Assembly (NCBI GenBank): GCA_000467715.1
Contig: AJFK01000576.1
Location: 146,539-210,538, forward strand
Direction of reading: 5' to 3'
Source: Hysterium pulicare CBS 123377
Lineage: Eukaryota > Ascomycota > Dothideomycetes > Hysteriales > Hysteriaceae
DNA length: 64,000 nucleotides
The position numbers were made by a program, and so were the translations under genes. Each line of letters opens with the position of its first letter. The stretch's first letter is position 1. Shown piece after piece: positions 23,394 through 34,613 of the stretch. The notes under the pieces are model-generated. The model saw only the letters and a list, made by a program, of their open reading frames with translations. It was not told where the DNA came from and did not search any database.

Positions 23394-23743
23394 GGTGTCT
23401 CTGGAAGCCCGGGAGGCTTTGGGATGAGCAAGTGCGTCGGGAATCAAATTAAGTGAGCAGAGGAGAAGTTTGATGTCGAAAGAAAGGCGCAAGTGTGGTT
23501 CGGCCGTGTATGTGAAGCTTGAGGTTGATAATCATCGGAGCTTGCGCGCTTTCACGATGGCTTGAATGCCAAGCTTTCGGTGTTCGGCAAAACATTTTCC
23601 CCTAATCTCTTGGCGACAGGGATTCCAGCCTCTCATGCCCGCTGTTTCTTCGGGCGTTCACCATTCCCTCAATTCAACGAGAGCTTTCCATCGACCCCCA
23701 GACTTATTTTCCACTGAAAGCTCTTCACTCACAACACGCGGTC
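23394..23743. promoter_or_regulatory. Divergent promoter, RPN11 / RPD3
   Basis: Only 350 bp separate the two start codons, so the genes probably share regulatory sequence. No exact Rpn4-type proteasome element (GGTGGCAAA) was noticed on either strand. Confidence 0.45.
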
Positions 23744-26023
23744 ATGGCGGGCACAGCTCCTGCTATTGACGATATAATCTCCAATGGCACCATGCCGCAA
23801 CCAAAGAAAGTCGCATATTTCTACGATTCAGATGTGGGAAACTACGCATATGTTGCTGGACACCCTATGAAACCACACAGAATTCGGTTGGCGCATAGCC
23901 TTATCATGAACTATGGACTGTATACGAAGATGGAAATTTACGTGAGCATTTCATTGTGTTATATCCTTTCATTTCGAGCTTTCTCAAGCGCAACCTCGGA
24001 AGCAGGCTCAAGGGTGCCTGTGGTCTCTCACTTTTCAATCACTCGTAATGTGCCGAGACTGACCTATATACAGCGGGCGAAACCTGCGTCAAGATATGAA
24101 ATGACTCAGTTCCATACCGACGAATATGTCGATTTCCTACAAAAAGTCACACCTGACAATATGGACAATTACGCAAAAGAGCAGGGTAAGTACAACGTCG
24201 GAGATGATTGCCCTGTGTTTGATGGCCTTTTCGAGTTTTGTGGTATCAGTGCAGGTGGCAGTATGGAGGGCGCTGCACGTCTGAATCGAGGGAAGTGTGA
24301 TGTGGCTATTAATTGGGCTGGTGGATTGCATCACGCAAAGAAAAGTGAAGCGAGTGGCTTCTGCTACGTTAATGGTAGGTTCCCTCAGGTGTTTCTACTC
24401 GTCATTGTGAGGTGCAGTAGCTGATTTGATGATGCATGCAGACATCGTCCTCGGAATTATCGAGCTTCTCAGATTCAAGCAGCGGGTACTGTACATCGAC
24501 ATCGATGTTCATCACGGTGATGGAGTCGAGGAAGCTTTCTACACCACAGATCGTGTCATGACAGTGTCTTTCCATAAGTATGGAGAGTATTTTCCAGGTA
24601 CAGGTGAGCTGCGAGATATCGGTGTCGGCAACGGTAAATACTACTCCGTCAACTTCCCTCTACGCGACGGCATCACCGATGAAACCTACAAAAGCATATT
24701 CGAGCCTGTCATCAAAGGGGTGATGGAATGGTACAGGCCCGAGGCGGTCGTCTTGCAATGCGGGGGTGACAGTCTCTCAGGGGACAGACTCGGTTGCTTC
24801 AACCTCAGCATGAGGGGTCACGCAAATTGTGTCAGATTCGTTAAGAGCTTCAATCTCCCTGTTCTGGTCCTTGGCGGTGGAGGATACACGATGCGCAATG
24901 TCGCGCGTACCTGGGCATACGAGACTGGCAAGTTGGTCGGCCAGGAAATAGGCCCCGACCTGCCCTTCAACGACTATTACGAGGTGAGATTGGCATTTCT
25001 ATTGTCTGAGATTTGAGAGTCCTATGTTAACAAAAACTGCAGTACTTTGCGCCTGACTTTGAACTTGACGTGCGGCCGTCTAATATGGACAACGCCAATT
25101 CGCCAGAGTACCTCGAAAAAATACTCTCACAAGTTCTCGAAAACTTAAGGCGAACCGCATTTGCTCCCTCGGTACAGATGACTGACGTACCGCGAACGTC
25201 CATGGTCCCAGGTATGGAAGAGGATGACGAAGATGAGATGGATGATCTGGAGGCAGACCAAAATCCCGATTCTCGCTACACCCAACGTGATTGGGACAAG
25301 TACGTCTCGAAAGACGCTGAGCTCTCGGAGAGTGAAGATGAGGAGGCGAACTCGAATATGGGTATAAGGCGCCAACCCAACCAGCGCCGAAGACGAAACA
25401 TCATGGACTATCCGAACCCACACGCTGTTGCCGACGACTTTGATAGCCGCTTAGGCACTCCAGATGCCGCACGTAGCTTGAATGGCGAGAGCGCTAGAGT
25501 CTCAAATAACCCATCACCAGCACCCGGTCGGAGATCTGTATCCCGTGCTTCATCCACCCGGCCCGCTGCCACAAACGGTCATGGAGCTGCAGTAGGTGCA
25601 AGAAGCAATGGAACCTCTTCTCGCACACGAACACCTGCAATCCCTGCCGACGATGATGGCGATGTTGATATGGATGAAACATCTGCCATAAAATCGTCTC
25701 CCGCCGGAGACAAATCATCAGCAAGTGCACAAGATGCTGATACAGCAGCGGCTGGTCCCTCCAATTCCGCAACAACTCAGACCGCTAGACACCCTTCGAG
25801 ATCACGGTCTCCGGGCGGCCTCGTCGTCACGCCGCCAGAGTCTCCGCCTGCATCTGCCGCAGCTAACATCGCAACAGGCGAAGACGTAGAGATGGCCTTT
25901 GACGAATTGGAGCCAGAAACGAAAACAGAAGAGGTAGAGAAGATCAAAGACGAAGGACTTGAAGAAAGGCAGCATGAGGATACAGTAGCGGAAGCCAAGG
26001 CCGAGATTGCAAAAGAGGACTAA
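23744..26023 (+). CDS. rpd3: Class I histone deacetylase Rpd3 (HDAC1)
   Basis: Exons 23744-23941, 24074-24374, 24442-24983 and 25043-26023 give 673 residues. All class I active-site features are present: the His dyad H152-H153 (GGLHHAKK), zinc ligands D188 and H190 (DIDVHHGDG) and D276 ([10 protein letters not shown]), and Tyr315 (GGGGYTMRN). The first intron is 132 nt, a multiple of three and without stops, so an unspliced reading would falsely insert 44 residues after MEIY. After the catalytic domain (about residue 400) comes a 250-residue acidic, Ser/Pro-rich tail typical of filamentous fungal Rpd3. Rpd3 removes acetyl groups from histone tails in the Sin3 complexes and affects development and secondary metabolism. 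Confidence 0.96.
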
Positions 26024-26506
26024 AATTTTGTCGTCGACTTTATGGTTAGCTTTCCGTGATATCATCATGACTGGTAATTACTTATGCTTTACGAAGCCAC
26101 GATTATGGCGTTAGGAACGGGTGGAAGACGGCCATGATGGGTGCTGCTTCATGCATTTCCATAATTCGAGGGGTTGGATTATTTTTGAGGTAGCACAGAG
26201 AGATCAATGTGTATCTGCTTGATTGAAAAATAGATGTTCACATTCCGAATCTTTTTGTATGATGTCCCTGATGTCTAGTGGTCCGTGTGGTCTGGGTGCG
26301 CGCGCGTACATACGCGCCGCGTCTTCCTTGGCTACTTGTCTCCCGGATTCTCTCTTCTCTACAGAGCAACTTGCAACTTATATGATGCCATTTTGACACG
26401 CCTTCTTCTCGAAGTGAGAGAGCGTAAACCTGTAGCTTTTCAACATCGTTCCCCAGGACCACAAAAGCCCACTCAACATCCTTTGGTTATCGAATGCTAC
26501 GACGCA
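26024..26506. other. Intergenic stretch
   Basis: Terminator side of RPD3 and 5' region of the F-box-like gene. The frame of the next gene is open from 26285 but has no earlier ATG that fits the family start. Confidence 0.45.
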
Positions 26507-28396
26507 ATGCGCCAGAAAAGGATCACCGACTATTTTGTCTGCCCTGCAAAATCTCCACCATTGGGCCTTACTTTCTTAGATCTGCCTTCCGAAGTTCGGA
26601 GGCTAGTTTACCAGCATGCCGGTCTCATTCGCACCGATGTAATCGATCTGAATTTACAAGGCGTCAGGATTCACAAGGGCCGCGAGATACTTGACAGGGA
26701 CTCACCTGATGATGGCTTTTATGAAATCCTGAAATGCCCTCACGACACTTACAATCTCTATGAAGAAGAGATTGCCCATAACGGTGACGATGACAATATT
26801 ACTGTTTGGGCAGCCGAAGACTTCTCTCGCTGCCAGAACTGCGAGTGGTTTCCTCACTCTTTATTGCTAGTCTCGAAGGCCATTTCGAAAGAAGCCATTT
26901 CGATACTCTACGGAGAAAACAGCTTCAGAGCACGGTCTGGAGGGCCTGGGGACGCATTCTAGCGACTACTTTCAATGCCACCGCATGGAATAGCCGTTAT
27001 GAGATCGCTTTCCATTTGGCTCAGCAATTGTCTCTGTGATGAACTATACAATGACGAACTACTTTGGGAACATTACGAATGTGGTACGTGGCCAGGCCAT
27101 CGGGACATCGAAATGGGCTCCATATACGGTAATACCATCGACTTCTGGAAGAAGGTATCTCATGATACCGTCGACGTCTGGAAGAAGGTAGCCTATACTC
27201 TTGCCGGACAAATCTCTCCGGGTCGCCTCAGCCTCTACCTGAAATTTGACGCGACAGATTACGAGACCGCTCAAGTGCTTCTAGGACCAATCCGACAACT
27301 TCCAAGATTGAGAGACTGTGGCATTCAGTTCTCAGATGCGTCTGATGGCCCCCAACGAAATTCAGACTTACAGAATTTGGCCAGGCACACCGTTTCGAGT
27401 GTGAAAAACTGGAAAGTTGCCAGGTCCTCATTCCGCTACCTTGACTTACCCCCGGAGTTGAGGCTACGGATTCTAGAGTCCTCCGACCTCGTCTCATCGG
27501 AGGATATACAATGGCAACCCAAGGAGGTACGACGTTTGCGACCACCTCGTCATTGTAATGGTGTTAACGTTCATCTATTTGGGGATGCATTTGTCCGTGA
27601 AGTTGAAGGTTGCGTCTGTCCACCCGTTAGCGTCCCCTACTCCGACGTCTATGGTGCATTTGAACCCGAATGATGTTGCGATTGCTGCTCTCAAATCTGG
27701 GATAACTGTTTCTGCTCTGTAAGCCACTCTGCAGCGTACTCTTCAGCATGCACTTGTGCTCCACGATTTCATCCTTTGTTTCTTGTAAGCCGGCAGGTGC
27801 GCGAGGACGCTGTGCACGTCTACTATTCGCGGAATAGCTTCGTTGTTGCTCCCCGGGGCACTTCCAACCTCTTGCAAAAGGATGACGTTGTGCGTCTTGC
27901 GTGGTATGATATAATGTCACGTCGTGTCGAACTCTCCGCCTATCTCATTTCTCTACCAGCGACGGTACTGCAGCATATTCGATGGCTGGAATGGCGTGTA
28001 CCAAGATTCGACTCCCGCTACCTTTCTTCAAAGCATCCAGCCTGGTATGACTATCTAGACATGTTGGACCTTATGGACAACGGCATGAACCTTGCTCAGT
28101 TGACGTTCATCGTCAACATGAGTCAAGGAAGAAGCATTCCTGAACAAGCGTCCCCCTACCCACGGAGCACAAAAACTGAGCTGGAGCATTACAGACGGAT
28201 TATCGGTCCCATCCGGCGGCTCAAAGAACTCAAGGACTGCTTTGTGTACTTGGGTCGACCTTTCCAGCCAGGTCAGCGAGAACTGGAAGAGCAGAAACTC
28301 GAGAAAGTTATCATGGGGTCTCATTACGATAGCTATAAAAGGGGGAAGTCTGATGAGCGTCGAGGAGACGCTTACTTGGATGGTTGGGACTCTTAG
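26507..28396 (+). pseudogene. Large F-box-like fungal protein gene with two in-frame stops
   Basis: A single reading frame runs 630 codons from ATG 26507 (MRQKRITDYFVC) to the TAG ending at 28396. It is broken only by TAG at 26960-26962 (codon 152) and TGA at 27671-27673 (codon 389). Family marks occur in all three parts: LDLPSEVRRLVYQHAG and SLLLVSKAISKEAISILYGE in part 1; PGRLSLYLKFDATDYETAQV and FRYLDLPPELRLRILE in part 2; a Cys-rich stretch CCDCCS immediately after the TGA, then LFLVSRQVREDAVHVYYSRN in part 3. Such paired F-box-like/LRR-like proteins are abundant in Pezizomycotina and have no known function. No intron of reasonable size removes the TAG. CAG to TAG and CGA to TGA are single C-to-T changes. 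Alternatives are programmed readthrough or an assembly error. Confidence 0.7.
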
Positions 28397-29719
28397 CAGG
28401 ATGTACGAAAGGGGTATGGATAGTTGATGGGAAGAGATAAATGCATGGTATCTTTTCGACTGAGTGAAAGTGGTGGAGCTGAAAGCGATATGCCAGGTGT
28501 ATTCCAATCAAGATACCTTATATGGCAAACACGTGCATCTTCATCTGCCGTTTGCCCATAACCGGCTTAGGGCTTCCGAAAGAACACGACTTCGCCTAAT
28601 TCTTCGCCTTGTTTCGATCAGCGCGTCGACTCAACGGAGCATCAATCGCCATAACTTTTCTTAGGTTGCCACAGACTTCTCAGCAATGATCATGCTGGAA
28701 AAGAGGCCACAGTATAGTTCTGTGGCGCTGCCAAAGGCTTAGCACGATCGTTCCTCACTACGAGAGTTCCACAGCCATACAATCTCATTCATTTCCTTCA
28801 CATACAGTTCCTTCACATACAGACACCGATTTGTCTAGGCTGCTTGATGGACAAGGACATTGGATGTCCCTTATGGGGATACGGGGAGATTGTCACCGGC
28901 TTGCTGGAAGATACAAACACCTTCGCTGGTGAGAATCCCTTGGTTGCCCCGTCGATGCTTCTCTACGCTCTCACCCTTGGCCAGCTACGTAAAGCGTAAA
29001 AATAACGAGATCACTAGCTGGTCATGGTACCAACTGTCTGTCAACCGACATAAACATAGCGAGCACTGCGCCTATGTCTGCTTACCATATCGGCCCGTCC
29101 ATCTAGCATTCACTACGGCCCGAGAATGAGGTCAGAAGCCGGGCCGCGCTCTCTCTTACTTCAAATGCTCCGTCACTTTTCTTTATTCCCGACATCCCGC
29201 TGTCTTTGTTCGTTTGTCGATAGCTAAGCCATGGTTCAGCAAATTGTGAATTTGCTACTGCGTGTCTAAAGAGATTCTGCATCTGTACAACGAAGTCTTA
29301 TTGTGATAGCCGAAGTAAGATTCCGATATGTACAGCTCATGAAAGCCTCATACGCCTGCGGCCTACATAACCATCTTCGGAGGCGTTACTCTCTGAAGTT
29401 TCTTGTAACCTGCCAGCTCAGCTCCTGCTACCTCGATGTACAGCGATATCATGGCGGAGCTGTAGGTACTATCTGGTATAAAGTCCTCTCGTTCCTAGGA
29501 TCCTCTTTTCCTTCCTCTCTAGGCTTGTGACGATCGTTAACAATCATACTTACAATAAAAGCTTTCTCCCGTATTCTCCGCCGTTCCAGTCATCAAGCGC
29601 TCTCACGTGCTAGCCAGGCCTGGCAGTTGCCCAAACAGGATCATCCATCAAACCTCAAACCACTCACCAGTTTTTGGCATTACCTCGTTCCTTACTTCCC
29701 ACTGTCAAAGCCACCAAGC
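28397..29719. other. Intergenic stretch, no gene seen
   Basis: About 1.3 kb of low coding potential; short frames only. A direct repeat of TTCC-TTCACATACAG lies at 28794-28821. An ATAAAAGC element near 29557 may serve the small gene that follows. Confidence 0.4.
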
Positions 29720-29986
29720 ATGTGTCGAACGGAAGTCTACTATCAGGGATGCGGCCACTCCTACGAATATTACTACGGCGCTTCTTGCGGTAACTTCTTG
29801 TCTGAGTTGAACCGCATCAACAGTTGGCGAGAACAGCAAAGGCCCGGTGTACCCTTTCGACCATGTTATGAAAACCATCGAAGGGATAAGATGGGAATGT
29901 GCATGCCCTGCCAGGCGCAGCGGTCAAGACTTTATGGACAGCAGCATTGCCTTGTCTTTCGCGGGTTCCCCAACGGGTATCGTTAA
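29720..29986 (+). CDS. Small Cys-rich hypothetical protein
   Basis: Intronless frame of 88 residues from ATG 29720, starting MCRTEVYYQGCGHSYEYYYG and containing CysxxCys (MCMPCQAQ) plus further Cys/His residues (ASCGN, RPCYENH). The pattern resembles many short fungal proteins that start MC and carry C-x-C-x-H / C-P-x-C clusters and may bind zinc. No signal peptide is seen, so it is not an obvious secreted effector. It is not assigned to a named family; composition and start context make it a plausible gene. Confidence 0.5.
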   Translation: MCRTEVYYQGCGHSYEYYYGASCGNFLSELNRINSWREQQRPGVPFRPCYENHRRDKMGMCMPCQAQRSRLYGQQHCLVFRGFPNGYR

Positions 29987-30436
29987 GAGTTGGATAAGAG
30001 ACACGTCTGTTAGTACCACGCGGATAATAGCTTCGCTATCGTGACGAGATTGTCTGGAGTTGGCTTGATCAAGCTGGGGCGCCTTCTAAAAGAGTTCTGA
30101 ATGTCCATACTAAGCAGGGTATATTGGGTGGTGGTTTTAGTGCTTCATGTTAGGTGCGATACCTGGTACCATGTCTCTGAGGATAACGTCGAATGGTGGA
30201 GTTCTGGCATGGCTTCGCCAAAAGTAGCATTTGCACGCGCCAAAGCGCTCGTAATTTTATTCGATTCGGTTTAGGCTTTCTTGGTTTCAAGGCAGTCTCC
30301 ACGATTCTCAGCCGACGCTGACTTTGTAGGACAGTTCGCAAGCCGCTTGACGAAAAATCCTTCAGATGTCCCATTTTAAACTTGGACTTTGCTTCGAGCC
30401 CTACCTCGATCCAATACCCATGCTCAAATCTCTATC

Positions 30437-30444
30437 TATATAAG
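30437..30444 (+). promoter_or_regulatory. TATA box upstream of a short interrupted frame
   Basis: TATATAAG lies 107 nt before ATG 30551, with a pyrimidine-rich leader between them; well placed for a core promoter. Confidence 0.4.
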
Positions 30445-30550
30445 GGTGCAATGGAATCTTCCTCTGCCTCGTTTACCATTCGTATCCGGAGAGTCTACTC
30501 TCCATCCCTCACAAGAGACTAAAGACAACTCTTAACCACGATCACGCACG

Positions 30551-30742
30551 ATGCCGCTTCCGACTCCCCACCCAACCGGCAGCAATGAGAATCTTGCTTT
30601 CCACGTGTACTAGACCATCACTCCACTCCGCGCATATCCATTAATAGTTCTCACTCCCACTTACGATCCTGCATCTGCCCAGCCTGCGCCCGGGCCAAAC
30701 ATGACGACTGCCCCAGCGAAGACTGCCACTACACAACCCTGA
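30551..30742 (+). pseudogene. Possible small gene with one in-frame TAG
   Basis: From ATG 30551 (MPLPTPHPTGSNENLAFHVY) a frame of 64 codons runs to TGA 30740, interrupted by TAG at 30611-30613 (codon 21). It is Pro/Thr/Ala-rich after the stop. The strong TATA box and leader argue for a transcribed unit; the stop could come from TGG or CAG. No family is recognised and the frame is short, so this is tentative. Confidence 0.25.
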
Positions 30743-31887
30743 TAGCCATACGGCTTCTCTCCAGATCTCCCAGGCCCCCGCCCTCTACCGTACCAACACA
30801 CGATTTACAGCCCAGCCCAATTTTCCGGACCAGCAATCCCTGCCACGTCCACATGGCCTATTACGGTTGTTTGAGCGACGGAGCACAAAGTAGCTTGTGT
30901 GTGTTTGTGCTACGTCACACCATGCTACGCTACTATCTGTGTGCACTGTGAGCTTCACAACTTAACTACCTACCTAGGCATGTACAACAACGAAGTGACA
31001 GGTTTGATGGGGGCGGAAATTCTTGGAAATGTTGCATGGTCGGGTGATGGGATGGCTGGACGTTGGGGGCGCTGCCGGCCGTTGAGGTTTTCTCCGTAGT
31101 TTCGTTTTTGACCTCTTTGCTTTTTGGAACTGGAGATGATGCGGTGCGGGTGTTTGTAGGGAATAGGGAGATGGGCAAGGTAAAGCGAGCTGAGATGTTG
31201 CTGGGTCATTACTGACTGAAAAGTACGCTTCCCTGCGAACCTAATCACCCGCCCTCTTTTTCTCCAGCATCGCAGTGAACGGGGAAAGTGGTTATTATAC
31301 GGTTGTCCTGACATTTGGACAAAAACTGTTAGGAGAGATGACGCCTAGAGATATGCAAGGAGACACCAAGGTGTAGGTATAAAACAATATAAAATTTAAC
31401 ATTCAGAAATTAACTTTATACTCTCCCTTGTTAAGGATAGATAGATAAGTACCATCGAAAATGCTATATGATCAAGGAGTGTGAGCGACAAGGTGCCAGC
31501 AGTCCCTTCTAACTTCTCCTCCTCCTCTTCCTTCCATATCACTACACTCCTTCATTTCGGGTATGCTGACATTCTTATCAGAATTACCCTCCTCCAAAAG
31601 ATACAATCCAAAAAGGATATAGCCAAAAGGATGTCCAAAGAAGGTATGCCCAAAAAGAAAGCCACCCCCCAAAACCCCTCTTTCACCGAACCAATGCAAA
31701 TGCGATAGCGATTTGAGCGCGCTTTCCAAATCGAGTCTGCCTCCACAATCACGGCTCTTCTTCTTCTTTCTTTCGTTTATCTTTTCGACAAGCGTAATAA
31801 CGTCGATCGATATCCTCCTCTTTCCAACACCCAAGACCGTAAAACATTCCGTAGTAATATTAACGGAGAATAGCGGAACTCCGCTCA
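30743..31887. other. Intergenic stretch, no gene seen
   Basis: Downstream region of the Utr2-like gene (minus strand). AT-rich patch around 31370-31440. Short frames on both strands lack motifs. Confidence 0.4.
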
Positions 31888-33353
31888 TTATAGGACCATC
31901 AGTGCCAACACTGCAACCACAACAGCCAATGCACTTCCACCCATTCGTCCTAAACTCGCGTCCTGACCTAAGGCCACAGCACCGCTAGCACCACCACCGC
32001 CGCCTTGTTGGAAGCTGTTCCCACCAGTTGCTTGAGCGGTACTTGACGCACCAGATGGCCCTGCTGCAGTGCCTGTAGCCTGCTGGGCAATAGCAGAGGA
32101 CTGGTCGTTACCGCGGTTGCCACCACCCGACATACCGGGCACAGTTTCGACGGACTGGGTAGGCTGCGCAGCGCCGGACGACGAAGACTTGGCGTTCGGA
32201 TTCGTGTCTGGATTCTCGCCCGTCGCGTAGAAAGAGGCGAGGATCTCGTCATCGTCAGTGATCTTGACGGTGTTGTTAGTTCCGGCAGCATCAGTGTAGA
32301 CGTAAGATTTCGATCCCTGAACATTGGCTCCGGAAGGTGGGTCATAACATTTCACGGTTACGTCCTGCACCATGGCGTAGTAGTATCCGTTTTGCATGTA
32401 TTGGGAATTCCAATCAATAAGGCCGCCAGCCCAGTCGATGGTTCCCTGGTCGTTCGTGGGAAGTCCGGCGGGCCAAAGGGAAAGCATGATTCGGGAGGGG
32501 GTCTGAGGATAATCGAAGCGGTTAGCGGTTGCATTCCATGTGTCGGAGCGCTTGATGGTTCGCATGGTTTTTCCGTCGATGGCCCAGGTTAGTTGGTCGG
32601 GTTGCCAGTCGATAGTGTATGTGTGCGCGGTTTCCACGGTGTTAGACACGGTGAGATTTTGTTCGTTGGTGTCTGTTGCGATCAATCATTAGAGGTTTCA
32701 CATTGACTTTGGATGCAAGGTGGGTAAACCTACAAACTGTCACGCCCTGCGAGTAGTAGTTGGATTGAGCGGTTCCCGTATCCACACCAACGAACTCAAA
32801 ATCGATTTCATCTTTGACGTCGGACATCATGATGAAGGCTGTGACAACACCCTTGCCTTGACTTGTCGTCAGTTTGGCAGAGATTTGACCGTACCACACA
32901 TAATGGGTCGAAGCTAGCAGTGTTCCAACAGTATCCTGCGCCATTGTCAAGAGAAGAGCGTCATTGTAGACCACGGGTTGGCCCGATGACACCCAGTTGA
33001 TGTCTGATGCATCGCCAAGGTACTTGTCGATTGACTGTACGTCGTCTAGGGATTTGAGTTGGAAGTCTCCAGCCTTGCACGTCGGTGCGGCCACGCAGGA
33101 ATCGAGTTTATGGGAGAAAAGAGGATCACAGCCGCCTAGACAGTATGCGCCGACACCGCATTGTCCGTATTCTATAGAGTGAGTATCAGTCGCGTATTCG
33201 ACAACGTGGAGAGCGAGCAAACAGTGACGTACGGGAACAGCATGGCGCCGACTCCGGGCATGGACTTCCAGGCCCACACTTGGGGGCATCGGCGAGAACC
33301 AGAGGAGAAGACAAAAGAGCTGCAAGAGCTGCAGCGGCGAAGTAGCGGAGCAT
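31888..33353 (-). CDS. utr2: Utr2/Crh-type GPI-anchored GH16 chitin transglycosylase
   Basis: Three minus-strand exons, 33353-33233, 33171-32734 and 32672-31888, encode 447 residues. A signal peptide (MLRYFAAAALAALLSSPLVLA) is followed by a CBM18-like Cys-rich chitin-binding module (CGPGSPCPESAPCCSQYGQC, to CLGGCDP). The GH16 domain has the catalytic DEIDFEF at residues 161-167 (nucleophile Glu162, acid/base Glu166). After it comes a Ser/Gly/Gln-rich linker and a hydrophobic C-terminus ALAVVVAVLALMVL, typical of a GPI signal. Yeast Utr2/Crh2 links chitin to beta-1,6- and beta-1,3-glucan at the cell wall. The CBM18 module assigns it to the Utr2/Crh2 branch rather than Crh1. The middle donor GTAGGT gives the junction GVTVYTNEQN. 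Confidence 0.93.
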
Positions 33354-34613
33354 GCCAGCGGCCGTTGTGGTGACTCGTCGGACAGCGGATGATGTCGTGT
33401 AAGGATGCAAAATTTGGGTCTGCAGAAAGGCGCTGCGCGTCCCTCAAATGGGCCGGAAGGGCAGACAGGTGCTCCCAGGTATGGCTGAGTATATTATTTC
33501 CAAGTTGGACCTTCCAAGTTTAAAGCTGAAACAGCAGTCGAGGGTCGGGGAAGGTATCACGGGGAATTCTGCAGCGAGTGTAGGCAGGGGAGACAGGGCT
33601 GAACCTGATTGTCTATCCCTGGAGGTTTCTGTTTTATGTGCGGCAATCGTAGCGAGTGTGAGGGCGATTTATGAACAATAGAAGGACGCAAAGAGGTTTA
33701 CAAGAAAAGACGAAACGATGAAACAAAGAATATACACGATGACGAGAAAGAAGGGATGGTAAAAGAGAGGATGGTGGTGTTCAGGGCGGCGAGCGACGGA
33801 CTCCCATCCAGGCGGTCGGCCGCTTGCAAAATTGGAGCAACGGGCGGAGCGAAGGGATGGTGCATTGCACTGATCCGCTTTCGGAATTCGTGCATGGAAC
33901 TTCGCCTTGATCGGGCAGAAGGCTGCAGGTCACGAGGCCAAGCAATGGCGAGGTCCATAAGGAAAGCAGAGTCAATTCCTGCCGCCATTTCGCATTCTTT
34001 GGCATCAACCTGAAGATGGTGGGGATGCCATGGACTTGCTTTGAATCCAAGCTTCAGCCTTTCTGGCTGATGGGGCAACCTGTCATCTTCGCGCTTAGCA
34101 TTGACTGTGGAACACCATCTTCTGCTGACTGGATTGCTGAATGACGGGAAGGATCTCTCCATCCAATATTCTTGCCGGCGCTGAAGTCCAAACACGAATT
34201 CCTTGACGTCTGTCACATGTTGCTTGTCGCTGTCGAGCCATGGTTGAATGCCCCCTGAATCCGTTCGTGAAAGCCGAGTACCAGGCTTCCTCGGCAGAAC
34301 AAAACACAACAATGCTAACTGTCGATATAAGAAAGGATTACGTCGACAGCATCTGACAATTGCTGTCCTTCAATGTCTGCGCAGTGGTGAGCAAGTCGAT
34401 TTCACAATGCCTCATTGGTCAGCCTCGTCGGCGACGTGCATGCGCAGAGAGTCTGAGTAAGACACGGCAGACTTGTACCTCCGTCTTAACGTCTTTTTCA
34501 CACAAACCTTCACTTCTTCAATGCCCTCAAATTGTGTTTGCCTCGCCAACAGCATCGTCATGTCGAGATAACATTTCTGTTTTGCACGATTCAATCTGCT
34601 CCGAGGATGAAAC
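33354..34613. other. Intergenic stretch, promoter side of the Utr2-like gene
   Basis: About 1.25 kb. A 204-codon frame occurs on the minus strand (33698-34312), but its composition is not coding-like and it shows no motif, so it is not called. Confidence 0.4.

Noticed and set aside
33698-34312. 204-codon minus-strand frame
   Set aside because: No signal peptide, domain or splice partner; composition differs from the genes around it. Probably chance in the promoter region of the Utr2-like gene.
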